Below are positions 47,426 through 57,292 of a stretch of 64,000 bases of DNA, piece by piece. The translations under genes were made by a program, and so were the position numbers. The notes below the pieces were generated by a model. The model had not been told where the DNA came from and made no database searches. It saw nothing but the letters and a program-made list of their open reading frames with translations. The stretch comes from Colwellia sp. TT2012 (GTDB lineage: Bacteria; Pseudomonadota; Gammaproteobacteria; Enterobacterales; Alteromonadaceae): assembly GCF_001440345.1 (NCBI RefSeq), contig NZ_LJYX01000022.1, forward strand, positions 1 through 64,000. Reading direction: 5' to 3'. Every line of letters begins with the position of its first letter. Position 1 is the stretch's first letter.

Positions 47426-47947
47426 TTAGCCTTCAGCTAATGACTTTCCGAAGGCCTTAGTAATGCGGAGTTGAAATATTTTTCTTTGCTCTTCAGCGGC
47501 ATTAACAAGCTCTTGAGCTCTGTTATTTGGCAGGCGTGCTTGCAATAAATCAGACATTTGTTTAGCACTTTTACCCGTTGCACACACAATAAAGATAAAG
47601 CCGAATTTTTCTTGGTAATCAGTATTACCTTGCGCCAGCACGTCCAGCACAGCGTCGTTAGCTTCTTTAACTAAACCTTGCTCGTTACCGGCCAATTCTT
47701 TGGTATTTGCATACTTAGCACGCAGACTACTGACATCACCAATTTTTGGATGACCTTCAAAAGCTTCAAAATAATCTTGCTCAGTTAAACCTTGCCAAGC
47801 ATCATCAGCGGCTTTTTTTATCGCTGGCGTATTAGCAAAGGGGCGAGCTGCGACCATGTTGTTTACCCAAGTACTTGCAGTACAACATTGCATAAACATG
47901 TGCTTAGCATCTGCTACTGGTAACTGGTTTAAATTTTCTAATAACAT
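47426..47947 (-). CDS. uraD: OHCU decarboxylase
   Basis: 173 aa. It decarboxylates 2-oxo-4-hydroxy-4-carboxy-5-ureidoimidazoline to (S)-allantoin. Conserved features are FMQCCTASTWVNNMVAARPF (substrate helix), the FEGHPKIGD loop with the catalytic histidine (near 68) and FIFIVCATGKSA. It precedes uraH, as in many urate clusters. Confidence 0.93.
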   Translation of the reverse strand: MLLENLNQLPVADAKHMFMQCCTASTWVNNMVAARPFANTPAIKKAADDAWQGLTEQDYFEAFEGHPKIGDVSSLRAKYANTKELAGNEQGLVKEANDAVLDVLAQGNTDYQEKFGFIFIVCATGKSAKQMSDLLQARLPNNRAQELVNAAEEQRKIFQLRITKAFGKSLAEG

Positions 47948-48038
47948 TTTCGTTTCCTTTAATCGCTTTCTAGTAAATACCGTTAATCAATTGCAGCTCG
48001 GGCTAAGGAGTTCAAAGCTTAACCCTAGTTTTTGTTAA

Positions 48039-49118
48039 CTAACCTTGGCGCTTACCAAAAACACGCATGCGAGAAATACCACCATCAGGGAAGATACTTA
48101 AACGTACGTGAGTGAAAGGCTGATCTTTTGCCACTATGATCTCTTTAGTGAATAGATGTTCCCTATGAGCATATAATTTAGTGCTTGGAATAATTTCGGT
48201 CCACGTTACCGGTGCTGCGCCTGCGGTGAAATCATCGCTATCACTGATACAACCTTCAAGCATAAAGGTGTCAGGGAAGTTACCTTTAAAATGACAAGTA
48301 TCTATGATGACTTTATTTACTGTACCGGTAGCGGCAAGTTTAACAATTGACCAATCTGGACCGGGATCACGACGGCGTTTAGTTTCCCAACCATCACCCA
48401 TGTTGGCGCCACGGCCAGGCATGATTAGGTTGTTTTTATCACTGAAAAACATATCGCTGACTAATAACGCTTTTGCTCCGTTTTTAATCGACGCTAAGTC
48501 AATGAGTTCACCGTCAACAAAGTCATTCCAGTTTACTTCTGCTTCACCATAAACACGGAAACGGGCAATACCACCATCAGGAAACATGGTTAAACGCACA
48601 TGGGTAAAAGCAGTATTATTGAGCTTTTTTTCAGGGTCGAGCACAAACAGGTTTTGGCTATGGGCTTTAACGTCGGTAGCGGTCAAAATAGTATGCCAAA
48701 CCGTATCTTCATTTGGTTGTACTTCACTAACACAGGCTTCTACCGAAACTTTCTCTGGCGCGTTACCACGGAAATAGTTAGTGTCGATATCAAAGGCGCG
48801 AATAACGCCACTGATGCCTAAACGGATAATGCACCAGTCAGAATCACGACCACTTTCTAGTCGGTGAGCACGGCCATAACTTCTGCGTGATTCCCAACCG
48901 TCCATCCATTTACCACGTTCAGTAAACTTCTCTTCGATAAAAATACCTCGACCTACTTTTAATAAGTTTTCCATTTCGGCAAAAAAATCATCACTACAAG
49001 ATAATGTTTCGCCACCCACACGTTCGCTGGCTAAATCAACATATTGATTTTTTAATTTTTGTTCTAAAGTTGCGTCTTCTGCCGATAATTTATTTTGTGC
49101 TAACCAATCTTCAATCAT
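48039..49118 (-). CDS. alc: Allantoicase
   Basis: 359 aa made of two similar allantoicase repeats. The first has GKWMDGWESRRS, DWCIIRLG and IDTNYFRGNAPEKVSVEAC; the second has GDGWETKRRRDPGPDWSIVKLA and IDTCHFKGNFPDTFMLEGC. Each ends in a FPDGGI(A/S)R(F/M)RV strand. It hydrolyses allantoate to (S)-ureidoglycolate and urea. Its presence in place of an allantoate amidohydrolase means ureidoglycine is not made in this pathway. Confidence 0.95.
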   Translation of the reverse strand: MIEDWLAQNKLSAEDATLEQKLKNQYVDLASERVGGETLSCSDDFFAEMENLLKVGRGIFIEEKFTERGKWMDGWESRRSYGRAHRLESGRDSDWCIIRLGISGVIRAFDIDTNYFRGNAPEKVSVEACVSEVQPNEDTVWHTILTATDVKAHSQNLFVLDPEKKLNNTAFTHVRLTMFPDGGIARFRVYGEAEVNWNDFVDGELIDLASIKNGAKALLVSDMFFSDKNNLIMPGRGANMGDGWETKRRRDPGPDWSIVKLAATGTVNKVIIDTCHFKGNFPDTFMLEGCISDSDDFTAGAAPVTWTEIIPSTKLYAHREHLFTKEIIVAKDQPFTHVRLSIFPDGGISRMRVFGKRQG

Positions 49119-49245
49119 TACTTTATCTCCTGTAAACGCTAGCTTTGCTCAGCCTGGTTATCGGCGTAGCAAAGGTGCGTGACTTCTTGTTCGTTTAATT
49201 ATTTTTATTAGTTATTTATTTGTTCTCGCCATTGGCGATAGCAGC

Positions 49246-50613
49246 TTACAGCTGACCTTTAAGTAACGGCTTACCAATAGGCGAGTGGATAAATTGCTCA
49301 TTACAGTAAACTTGCTGGCCACGAACAAAGGTTTGCATTATTTGGCCATTTACTTTGCGGCCGACATAGGGGGTGATTTTATGTTTGTGTTTGATCATGT
49401 CATTGCTGATAACAAAACTTGCTGTGTCATCAAAGACCAATATGTCCGCATGATGACCCACTGAAATTTGGCCTTTTATTTTATCTAAACCCGCAAACTT
49501 AGCGGTTTCGTGCGACATTAAACGGGCTAAATCAACTAGGGTGAAACCACGATCTTTGGCTTCAGTCCAAATTAGGGGTAAACCAAATTGCAATGCTGAA
49601 ATACCGCCCCAAGCTTTTTCAATATCACCGGTATCAATATGTTTTAACTGCGGGGTACAAGGCGAATGATCTGAAACGATAAAGCTAATACGACCATCGG
49701 TAACGGCCTGCCATAAAAGTTCTCTATTTTTGTTTTCGCGAATAGGTGGACAACATTTAAACAAGGTTTTGCCGTCAGGAATATTTTCTGCTGCCAGCGT
49801 TAAATAATGTGGACAAGTCTCTGCGCTAAAGCGTAAACCTTCTGCTTTGGCTTGAGCAATCGTTGCAAGGGCTTCAGCAGAGGATAAATGCACAATGTGA
49901 ATTTTACAGTTATCACCGGCTTTTTTAGATGCACGCGCCATCTCTACCATTAACGAAATAGCATCGTTTTCCCAGCTCTTTGGCCGCGACGCTAAGAAAG
50001 AGTTGTATTCTTTGGTGATTTCAACATCATGAAAACCACCACAATCTAGTTCGGCATGGATCAGGTATGGCACATCGTGTTTGGCTAAGATAGGCATAGC
50101 CGCCAGCATGTCCTTGGCTTCCACTGGTGGAAACTCGGCAATACCTGAATCAATTAAGAAAGATTTAACCCCTAAAACACCGGCGGTAAGTAAGTCATCA
50201 AGTTCATCGATATTGCTAGGAATAACGCCACCCCAAAAACCACAATCAACCCAAAGTTTGTCATGCACTGCGGCAAGCTTCTCTTCAAAGGCTGCTTTGG
50301 TCGTTGTTACCGGAATACAGTTAAGTGGCATATCAACTAAAGTAGTAATACCACCGGCTGCCGCAGCTTGTGTCGCGGTATTAAAACCTTCCCACTCGGT
50401 ACGGCCAGGTTCATTGATATGCACATGAGAGTCGACCAAACCCGGCATGATCACTTGCTCGCCGACATCCGTGATTGGACAAGTAAGGGCTTGGCCATAG
50501 GGGTGAATGGCATGGATTAATTGATCTTTAATTTCGATGCAGGCCGCGATCATTTCGCTTTTTTCACCAGCATGGACAATTACTTTTTTACTTTGCAGGG
50601 CAAAATGGGACAC
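49246..50613 (-). CDS. allB: Allantoinase
   Basis: 455-aa cyclic amidohydrolase that opens allantoin to allantoate. The metal site motif is GLVDSHVHINEPGRTEWEGF (near 55), with the carbamylated-lysine region GVKSFLIDSG, IHAELDC, IHIVHLSSAEAL and IVSDHSPCTPQLKH. Its length and motifs match AllB rather than dihydroorotase or hydantoinase. It lies between xdhC and alc. Confidence 0.93.
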   Translation of the reverse strand: MSHFALQSKKVIVHAGEKSEMIAACIEIKDQLIHAIHPYGQALTCPITDVGEQVIMPGLVDSHVHINEPGRTEWEGFNTATQAAAAGGITTLVDMPLNCIPVTTTKAAFEEKLAAVHDKLWVDCGFWGGVIPSNIDELDDLLTAGVLGVKSFLIDSGIAEFPPVEAKDMLAAMPILAKHDVPYLIHAELDCGGFHDVEITKEYNSFLASRPKSWENDAISLMVEMARASKKAGDNCKIHIVHLSSAEALATIAQAKAEGLRFSAETCPHYLTLAAENIPDGKTLFKCCPPIRENKNRELLWQAVTDGRISFIVSDHSPCTPQLKHIDTGDIEKAWGGISALQFGLPLIWTEAKDRGFTLVDLARLMSHETAKFAGLDKIKGQISVGHHADILVFDDTASFVISNDMIKHKHKITPYVGRKVNGQIMQTFVRGQQVYCNEQFIHSPIGKPLLKGQL

Positions 50614-50728
50614 CTTGCTTCTCCTCTAAATTTGATAAACGTGAACGTGTGGCATGGGTTTTATTACTAAATATGTGCGAGCATATTTTTATTTAAGCTT
50701 TCTTTGCTAACTGCTTGGCAAGAGCTAA

Positions 50729-51625
50729 TTAGTTAACTTCTTCGTTGATTAAACTTTTCAGCTCTTGCCAAGCAATGCCTTTTTTTGAGCTTTGTGGCTT
50801 GGCATTTTTTTGTTTATTGGCGCTGGGGTTGGCGATGGCATTGGCAGTCAATTGTGCTTGATAAAGCTCAATTATTTCACCCGCCACTGATACCGCTACT
50901 TCCATGGGTAATTTCCCTTGTACTTGTGCTAAGCCAATAGGGCAATTCATTTTTTCGACTAAGCTCTTTTCGATATCTCGGTGTTGAAACCTTTGTTGAA
51001 AACGACGCCATTTTGTAGCCGAGGCTATTAAACCTAAATAACTAAAATCAGCGCGTTTTAAAATATTGTGACTAATGTCAAAATCAAGCTGATGGTTGTG
51101 TGTCATCACTATGTAGTAGCTGTTTGTCGGCATAGCCGCCACTTCTTCCGCCGGGCTTTCACTAATAACAGCAGTGACATTGCCGTAACTATCGATATCA
51201 TCAGGAAACTGCTCCGCGCGGTTATCCACCCAAGTAATACTACAAGGCAAACCCGCTAAGATAGGCATAAGGGCTTTACCGACATGACCAGCACCAAATA
51301 AGATGATATTGGCACCACTGGCGCTAAAACATTCAAATAATACGCTGGCATCACCACCGCAACATTGGCCTAGTTGAGCACCCAATTGAAAATGTTCTAG
51401 TTGTTGACAAGCCTCACCGGACGTTAACAGTTGATGGGCATGTTTAATCACCTTATGTTCAAGGTGACCACCACCAATAGTGTCAAAAATATCGTCATTG
51501 GTTATCACCATTTTGGTGCCACTATTACGCGGCGTTGAACCGGTTACCCCGACAATGGTGGCGACAACATAGGCTTTACCTTGTTTGTTTAGTTGGTGTA
51601 CTGCACCGGTCCAATTTATTTTCAT
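50729..51625 (-). CDS. xdhC: XdhC accessory protein
   Basis: 298 aa. XdhC binds molybdenum cofactor and inserts its sulfurated form into xanthine dehydrogenase. Conserved parts are ATIVGVTGSTPRNSGTKMV, the cysteine-containing QLGQCCGGDASVLFE and the C-terminal Rossmann domain NIILFGAGHVGKALM. It follows xdhB by 53 bp. Confidence 0.92.
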   Translation of the reverse strand: MKINWTGAVHQLNKQGKAYVVATIVGVTGSTPRNSGTKMVITNDDIFDTIGGGHLEHKVIKHAHQLLTSGEACQQLEHFQLGAQLGQCCGGDASVLFECFSASGANIILFGAGHVGKALMPILAGLPCSITWVDNRAEQFPDDIDSYGNVTAVISESPAEEVAAMPTNSYYIVMTHNHQLDFDISHNILKRADFSYLGLIASATKWRRFQQRFQHRDIEKSLVEKMNCPIGLAQVQGKLPMEVAVSVAGEIIELYQAQLTANAIANPSANKQKNAKPQSSKKGIAWQELKSLINEEVN

Positions 51626-51678
51626 GATGATATTCCTATTTATTCCTAGCTATACCTATTACAGGTTCACAGGGCGAA

Positions 51679-54102
51679 TTACTTCGCCGCAGCCGCAGCT
51701 TGTGCTTGAGATGCTTTGGCTGCTTCAACAGCAAATAAGACGCGCTCTGGTGTTGCGGGGGTATCGAGTGCCGGGCTAGTTTTATAATCATTTATACTTG
51801 AGATGGCATCTTTAAGTGCGGCCCAAACGGAAATAGCCAACATCAATGGTGGTTCACCTACGGCTTTTGAATTGTAGATAGTATGTTCCCGATTTGGTGC
51901 GTCAGGCACTAATGCCACTCTGAAATCTGCAGGGGTATCATTAATTGCTGGTATTTTGTAGGTCGCTGGGTTGTTAGAAAGTAACCGACCTTGCTCATTC
52001 CACACTAATTCTTCCGTGGTTAACCAGCCCATGCCTTGAATAAATGCGCCTTCAATTTGGCCAATATCAATAGCGGGGTTAATGGAGTGACCGACATCTT
52101 GTAAGATATCGGTACGTAAGGTTTTATATTCCCCGGTTAAGGTATCAATGATAACTTCTGATACCGCAGCACCTGTGGCGTAATAGAAGAACGGACGCCC
52201 TTTACCGGTAGCACGGTCAAAATGAATTTTAGGGGTTTTATAGAAACCAGTAGACGATAAGGAAACACGGCCCATATAAGCAAGTTGTGAAAATTCAGCA
52301 AAGCTAAAGCTTTGTTCACCAACAATAACATTACTATTTTCAAAGTGAACTTGTCCTGCTTCGACTTGATATTTCTCACAAGCAAAGTCAATTAGACGTT
52401 GTTTGATGGTTTTAGCCGCCGCTTGTGCCGCTTTACCATTTAAGTCAGTACCTGAAGAGGCTGCTGTTGGTGATGAGTTTGGTACCTTATCGGTACGGGC
52501 CGAAGATATGGCTATAGTATCAACATCAACTTGAAATTCTTCGGCAACAATTTGCGCCACTTTAATATTCAAACCTTGACCCATTTCAGTGCCGCCATGG
52601 CTTAAGTGAATGGTACCGTCGGTGTAAATATGAACCAGTGCCCCGGCTTGGTTCAAATGCTGTACCGTGAATGAAATACCAAATTTAACCGGCGTTAATG
52701 ACAGTCCTTTCTTTAATATAGTACTATTGGCGTTAAACTCGGTAATCGCTTGGCGACGGGCTTGATAATCAGAGCTGGTCTCTAACGACTCAATGATCTC
52801 GCTTAAATTATTATGCTCAACGGTCTGATGATAGTGGGTTACGTTACGATCATCCTTACCATATAAATTAATTTTACGAATTTCTAAGGGATCTTTACCA
52901 AGATGACGGGCGATATCATCCATAATCATTTCAATGGTCATCATGCCTTGAGGGCCACCAAAACCACGATAAGCAGTGTGTGATACTGTGTTTAATTTAC
53001 AACGATTACCGGTAATGGTTGCTTGGTCTAAGTAGTAAGCATTGTCTGAGTGGAACATAGCTCTATCAACAATGGCATCTGATAAATCGGGTGAGTAACC
53101 ACAATTACCATTAACTTCGATGTTAATACCTTTTATTTGACCCTGAGCATCAAAACCAACGGTGTAATTATTTTCAAATGGATGACGTTTACCTGTCATG
53201 ATCATATCGTCCATTCGAGCTAATTTAAATTTAACGGGGCGTTTAGTTTCATTGGCAAGTAAGGCCGCAATACAAGCCCATTGAGCCGCTTGGGTTTCTT
53301 TTCCACCAAAACCACCACCCATACGGCGCATATCAACTAAAACTTTGTTTAGTGGAATAGCTAAAACTTCAGCCACTAATTTTTGTACTTCACTGGGATG
53401 TTGTGACGAGGTAAAAATATTCATGCCACCATCTTCAGTTGGCTCGGCGGTTGATACTTGACCTTCTAAATAGAAATGCTCTTGACCACCCACTTTGATT
53501 TCACCCGATAATTGATGGGCAGCACTATTAATGGCCGCATCAGAGTCGCCACGTTTCATGGTAAAAGGTGGTCGTACAAAATTTTGTTTTGCTAGCGCAT
53601 CTTTTACCGTAAGTACCGCTTCAAGTTCTTCATAGTCAATTTTTGCTAATTTAACTGCGCGTCTGGCTAAATCGAAGCTTGTTGCTGCCACGGCAAAAAG
53701 TGGCTGTCCGATAAATTCAACTTTACCTATAGCAAGTACTGGGTCACCAGGAAATACTGGACCGATATCGGTATGTCCAGGTACATCTTCAACCGTAATG
53801 ACTGAGATAACACCTGTCGCAGCTTTAACGGCTGATAAGTCCATAGAAATTATATTGGCATGTGCATAAGCCGATTGCCCAACTGCCGCATGTAATTCAC
53901 CACGCAGTGATGGACGGTCATCAACATAAATAGCTTCACCGGCGACGTGTTTATCAGCACTATCATGCTTTTTCGAGCGACCTACGCCACCTAAACCAAC
54001 ATTTTTTTGTCCATCAATAAGGCTTTTATTGGTATTGGTTTTTACTTTTAGGGTATCGGCTTTCTTTACAGCAAACTTTTCTACATTAATAAGGCTACGC
54101 AT
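51679..54102 (-). CDS. xdhB: Xanthine dehydrogenase, molybdenum subunit
   Basis: 807 aa. It carries the molybdopterin domains of xanthine dehydrogenase: EAIYVDDRPSLRGELHAAVG at the start, GQEHFYLEGQVS, MGGGFGGKETQAAQWACIAA, AYRGFGGPQGMMTIEMIMDD, GGTEMGQGLNIKVAQ and the C-terminal AVGEPPLMLAISVW with the catalytic glutamate. It oxidises hypoxanthine and xanthine to urate. Its start overlaps the xdhA end by 8 bp (ATGCGTAG). An Ala/Gln-rich tail ends the protein. Confidence 0.95.
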   Translation of the reverse strand: MRSLINVEKFAVKKADTLKVKTNTNKSLIDGQKNVGLGGVGRSKKHDSADKHVAGEAIYVDDRPSLRGELHAAVGQSAYAHANIISMDLSAVKAATGVISVITVEDVPGHTDIGPVFPGDPVLAIGKVEFIGQPLFAVAATSFDLARRAVKLAKIDYEELEAVLTVKDALAKQNFVRPPFTMKRGDSDAAINSAAHQLSGEIKVGGQEHFYLEGQVSTAEPTEDGGMNIFTSSQHPSEVQKLVAEVLAIPLNKVLVDMRRMGGGFGGKETQAAQWACIAALLANETKRPVKFKLARMDDMIMTGKRHPFENNYTVGFDAQGQIKGINIEVNGNCGYSPDLSDAIVDRAMFHSDNAYYLDQATITGNRCKLNTVSHTAYRGFGGPQGMMTIEMIMDDIARHLGKDPLEIRKINLYGKDDRNVTHYHQTVEHNNLSEIIESLETSSDYQARRQAITEFNANSTILKKGLSLTPVKFGISFTVQHLNQAGALVHIYTDGTIHLSHGGTEMGQGLNIKVAQIVAEEFQVDVDTIAISSARTDKVPNSSPTAASSGTDLNGKAAQAAAKTIKQRLIDFACEKYQVEAGQVHFENSNVIVGEQSFSFAEFSQLAYMGRVSLSSTGFYKTPKIHFDRATGKGRPFFYYATGAAVSEVIIDTLTGEYKTLRTDILQDVGHSINPAIDIGQIEGAFIQGMGWLTTEELVWNEQGRLLSNNPATYKIPAINDTPADFRVALVPDAPNREHTIYNSKAVGEPPLMLAISVWAALKDAISSINDYKTSPALDTPATPERVLFAVEAAKASQAQAAAAAK

Positions 54103-55579
54103 AATTTACCACTCGTGTTGCAATAACTGCTCTTGCATTGGCGCTTTTCAGCTCTAAATAGCATTTCTCAATAAGGTTTTGCGCCACTGTCATACGGTAC
54201 TTATCAGAAGCACGAACATCAGACATGGGTTGGAAGTCGCTCGCTAACGCTGCTTTTGCTTGCGCTACTAATTCTTTAGATAAGCTCTTGCCTAGCAGCA
54301 CAGCTTCAGCAGCTGGAGCGCGTTTAGGAATGGCAGCCATGCCACCAAAAGCTAAACGGACCTTAGTAATTTTTTTGCCATTTTCTGTCGGTGTTTGTTC
54401 AATGAAAAAAGCAGCTAATACCGCAGAGATATCGTCATCAATACGTTTCGAAATCTTGTAAATTTTTAAGCTTTGACCCGCGGTAGGTTTTGGAATTTGA
54501 ATAGATTTAATAAATTCAGCGGTTTTAAGTACGGTTTTCTTGTAATCAACAAAATAGTCTTCAACTAGGATAGTACGTTCTTGACCATTAACATGGAGTG
54601 TCATGGTCGCGCCTAAAGCAATCAGCGCTGGCGGCATATCACCAATGGGTGAAGCGTTACCAATATTACCACCTAAAGTTCCGGTGTTACGTACCTGCTT
54701 AGCACCAATACGTTCAATCATCTCACCCAATTCAGGGTAGTAGTGATGTAAGGTATCAATGAAGTCACTATAAGGTAGTGCTGCACCAATAATGATTTCA
54801 GAGTCTGTTTCCTTGATAGTGGTTAATTCTGCCACATTACCAAGGTAAACAAGCTTATCGATTATTGCTAAATTTTGAGTAACCGCAAGTGCCAAATCGG
54901 TACCACCAGCAACTAAAGTAGAGTTAGGCTCATTGGTTAAGGCAGTGGCTAATTCATCGATATTTTTTGGCGCGATAAAATTATGACCATTACCCGTTAA
55001 AGCAGGTGTTGGTAATTTTTCTAATTCGCTCAGTGCGGCCACAGTTTCTTGATAGTGCTGAGCAAATGAATCTTCGGCAACAGCTTCACTCGAGGTCATG
55101 GCCGCGGCAATAATTGAACGGTAACCGGTACAACGACATAAATTACCGGCTAAGGCTGCAAGTACTTCGGCCCGATTTGGCGTCTTGTTGTGCTTATGTA
55201 AAGCAAAGGAAGACATAACAAAACCGGGTGTACAAAAACCACATTGTGAACCGTGGTTATCAACCAGAGTTTGTTGGGCATGATGTAATTTAGCGCCGTC
55301 TTTTAAGTCTTCAACGGTAATTAATTGCTTGCCATGTAAGTTACCGACAAAGGTGATGCATGAGTTAATTGATTTATATTTAAGTTGCCCGCTATTCTCA
55401 GTATCAAGCTCGGCTAGAACTACGGTACAAGCACCACAATCACCTGAAGCACAACCTTCTTTTGTGCCAGATTTAAATTGTTCTTCACGCAAGTATTGTA
55501 AGACTGTGGTATTAGGATCTAGGTTTTCAATATTTACTAGCTTATTGTTTAACAGGAATTTTATTGTATTTTCTACCAT
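54095..55579 (-). CDS. xdhA: Xanthine dehydrogenase, FeS/FAD subunit
   Basis: 494 aa. The N-terminal plant-type [2Fe-2S] domain has CASGDCGACTVV (near 43), the second cluster domain has CGFCTPGFVMS and CRCTGYRSI, and the FAD domain follows (TLVAGGTDLALAV near 220, NTGTLGGNIGNASPIGD). It passes electrons from the molybdenum subunit to NAD. It is the promoter-proximal gene of the long minus-strand purine run. A RutR-like palindrome and an IclR-like palindrome lie upstream. Confidence 0.95.
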   Translation of the reverse strand: MVENTIKFLLNNKLVNIENLDPNTTVLQYLREEQFKSGTKEGCASGDCGACTVVLAELDTENSGQLKYKSINSCITFVGNLHGKQLITVEDLKDGAKLHHAQQTLVDNHGSQCGFCTPGFVMSSFALHKHNKTPNRAEVLAALAGNLCRCTGYRSIIAAAMTSSEAVAEDSFAQHYQETVAALSELEKLPTPALTGNGHNFIAPKNIDELATALTNEPNSTLVAGGTDLALAVTQNLAIIDKLVYLGNVAELTTIKETDSEIIIGAALPYSDFIDTLHHYYPELGEMIERIGAKQVRNTGTLGGNIGNASPIGDMPPALIALGATMTLHVNGQERTILVEDYFVDYKKTVLKTAEFIKSIQIPKPTAGQSLKIYKISKRIDDDISAVLAAFFIEQTPTENGKKITKVRLAFGGMAAIPKRAPAAEAVLLGKSLSKELVAQAKAALASDFQPMSDVRASDKYRMTVAQNLIEKCYLELKSANARAVIATRVVNYA

Positions 55580-55635
55580 TATTCTTTCCGCTTTAATTTT
55601 GATTTTTAGTGTCGATTTGAATATTCGTATGATTT

Positions 55636-55672
55636 TACTATAGCAGAATGGATAGTTGACACAAGTGTCAGG
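55636..55672 (-). promoter_or_regulatory. Predicted RutR-like operator at the xdhA promoter
   Basis: TTGACACAAGTGTCAGG at 55656-55672 contains the perfect palindrome TGACAC-AA-GTGTCA. On the minus strand a TATAGT box (55642-55637) lies 16-17 bases from a weak -35 inside the palindrome, so a bound repressor would block xdhA transcription. Confidence 0.55.
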
Positions 55673-55860
55673 TTTGTTTTTTTGTTACTGTGTTGTTGGT
55701 ACCGGTGAATTTATGCTTGTCTTTTACTTTTTAAAAATGGCGATAAACAGTGTTTTTTTAGCATAAAATTCTTTGTAAAACAGCGCCTTCAACCAAGTTC
55801 TGTTGGATGAAAATTTTCTTTTTTTAAGGACGTTTTGTTAGCCACTACGTTTAGTTGAGA

Positions 55861-55877
55861 CTTTCACTATGTGAAAT
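55861..55877. promoter_or_regulatory. Candidate IclR/BhcR site upstream of xdhA
   Basis: CTTTCACTATGTGAAAT has TTTCA-N5-TGAAA symmetry, the same form as three sites between bhcB and bhcR. It lies 282 bp upstream of the xdhA start, so a direct effect on xdhA would need action at a distance or a farther promoter. Confidence 0.4.
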
Positions 55878-55901
55878 TAAGTAAAATAAAACACAAAACA
55901 C

Positions 55902-56122
55902 CAGACACACACTCAAAATAATTAATACATAATATCAATAAATCAGCGTTACTGATTTACATTGGGCAGAGTTTAACTTTGAGTATTATGGTGACGAAGA
56001 GGGTATTCAAATTAATTTAGCAAAATCTTGCCGTCGCCCGAATAACTCTCAATATAAATTTAATTGATGGTTATTCGAGCATAGTTTAGGCCACTCATTA
56101 TTTCCATTTGAGTGGGTGTCTG
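55902..56122 (-). mobile_element. 221-bp non-autonomous derivative of the RAYT element
   Basis: The first ~115 bases match the reversed right end of the 34228-35478 element (sharing for example GGGCAGAGTTTAACTTTGAG and TATTATGGTGACGAAGAGGG), and the last ~80 bases match its reversed left end, with the transposase gene removed. Both ends keep the CAGACAC-CACTCAAA inverted repeat. It is a MITE-like deletion product. Confidence 0.8.
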
Positions 56123-56304
56123 TTATATTTTATGTTAGCATCAAGTTCACCCCAACCTACTTTTTGACGTAATTGTATAAATTTTCAACGGTAGGGCTGA
56201 TTAACGTAAGGGTAAATTGTTCAAGTAACACTGTGCTCTCCATTTTACTAAGATACTGTAATCTTGAATAAATGTATTAAAAGTAAATAAGCCTGATTAG
56301 CTGT
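56123..56304. other. Intergenic stretch after the RAYT derivative
   Basis: The minus strand has a short open stretch (from about 56243, reading MESTVLLEQFTLTLISPTV) that ends after 28 codons. I recognise no family; it could be a gene remnant or chance. Confidence 0.2.
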
Positions 56305-56505
56305 TTAGCTAAATAAACCTCTAAGCCAATCAAACGTTAATACTGTGGTGAATATTTTTAACGCTATTATGCCAAGGCCCAAGACGATTACCGCGACTTT
56401 TATTTTTCCGCTTTTAAGGTTATTCCAGTACAGCAGCTTAGCTTTCAGCTCAGTTTTGAGTTCATTCTTCGCTTCTGCTATCGATTCTTTCATTGCTGCT
56501 TTCAT
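56305..56505 (-). CDS. Small single-span membrane protein
   Basis: 66 aa. A charged helical N-terminus (MKESIAEAKNELKTELKAKLL) is followed by one transmembrane helix (VAVIVLGLGIIALKIFTTVL). Its ATG overlaps the stop of the acetyltransferase gene as ATGA, and a GGAGAAGG site sits in the end of that gene, so the two are co-translated. Function unknown. Confidence 0.6.
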   Translation of the reverse strand: MKAAMKESIAEAKNELKTELKAKLLYWNNLKSGKIKVAVIVLGLGIIALKIFTTVLTFDWLRGLFS

Positions 56506-57083
56506 GAAACCTTCTCCGCTAAATTATTAGTTAGCTTGTTAGCTATCCCCTGCACGACACCTTTAGCCAAGTTATCAGGTGCTCCCCAGCTATAGATGAA
56601 TTCTTTAGCCTTGTTACTACAAGGAGTATGCCAATAAGCTGTCGCTATATTTCTCGCCCCTTTCGCTTGGTAGAAGCCTATCGCTTTGTTATTACCGGCT
56701 AAAACCTCAAGGTATAAATCATGGTCTTTATAATTGGCCGCAGCCCAAGATGCCGCAGCCGCTAATAAACGAGAGCCAGTGCCTTGACCTTTATTAGCTG
56801 ACATCACATGCAGGTTATCAATGATGGTGCCATATTTAGGATGGTTACCACCCAAGAGACAAATAAAGCCACAGAAAACGCCCTCTAACTCAGCCACTAG
56901 CACTAATTGATTACTCTGTGGTGTTGTTAATCTTGTTGTCCATACGGCTAGCCTTTCAGCAAAAACTTTATCATTAAGATAGTCTGCCGACAGTACTTGC
57001 TGATAGTTTTCACGCCAGCTTTGTGCATGTAACTCAGCAATATGTTCTAAATCGTCTAAACGCGCAGCTCTAATTATCACCAT
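56502..57083 (-). CDS. GNAT-family N-acetyltransferase
   Basis: About 193 aa. The GNAT fold is shown by IIRAARLDDLEHIAELHAQSW, the strand LVLVAELEGVFCGFICLL, the acetyl-CoA loop NKGQGTGSRLLAAAASWA and LEVLAGNNKAIGFYQAKGAR. The substrate cannot be told. The first in-frame start (TTG, 57101) is less likely than the ATG at 57083. It has no clear tie to the purine or bhc genes around it. Confidence 0.8.
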   Translation of the reverse strand: MVIIRAARLDDLEHIAELHAQSWRENYQQVLSADYLNDKVFAERLAVWTTRLTTPQSNQLVLVAELEGVFCGFICLLGGNHPKYGTIIDNLHVMSANKGQGTGSRLLAAAASWAAANYKDHDLYLEVLAGNNKAIGFYQAKGARNIATAYWHTPCSNKAKEFIYSWGAPDNLAKGVVQGIANKLTNNLAEKVS

Positions 57084-57292
57084 GATATCAATGAGCTCCA
57101 ATACACCAACAAATACCGACTAAATAACTCACTATACACTTGCTCACATAAACTCCTGGTCACTAGGTAACTAACAAACGACAATCAAACGGTTATTAAC
57201 CAATCTAACCTTAATAGCTTTATTTTCAAAGTATTAAAATCCCCCCCCTGCTACGCAAGATTTTACTTATGTACTTACTGCTACTTTTAAGC

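Noticed and set aside
49979..50036. TTTCA...TGAAA-like string near 50020
   Set aside because: It lies inside the allB coding sequence with 6-base spacing and is explained by codons; a chance match.
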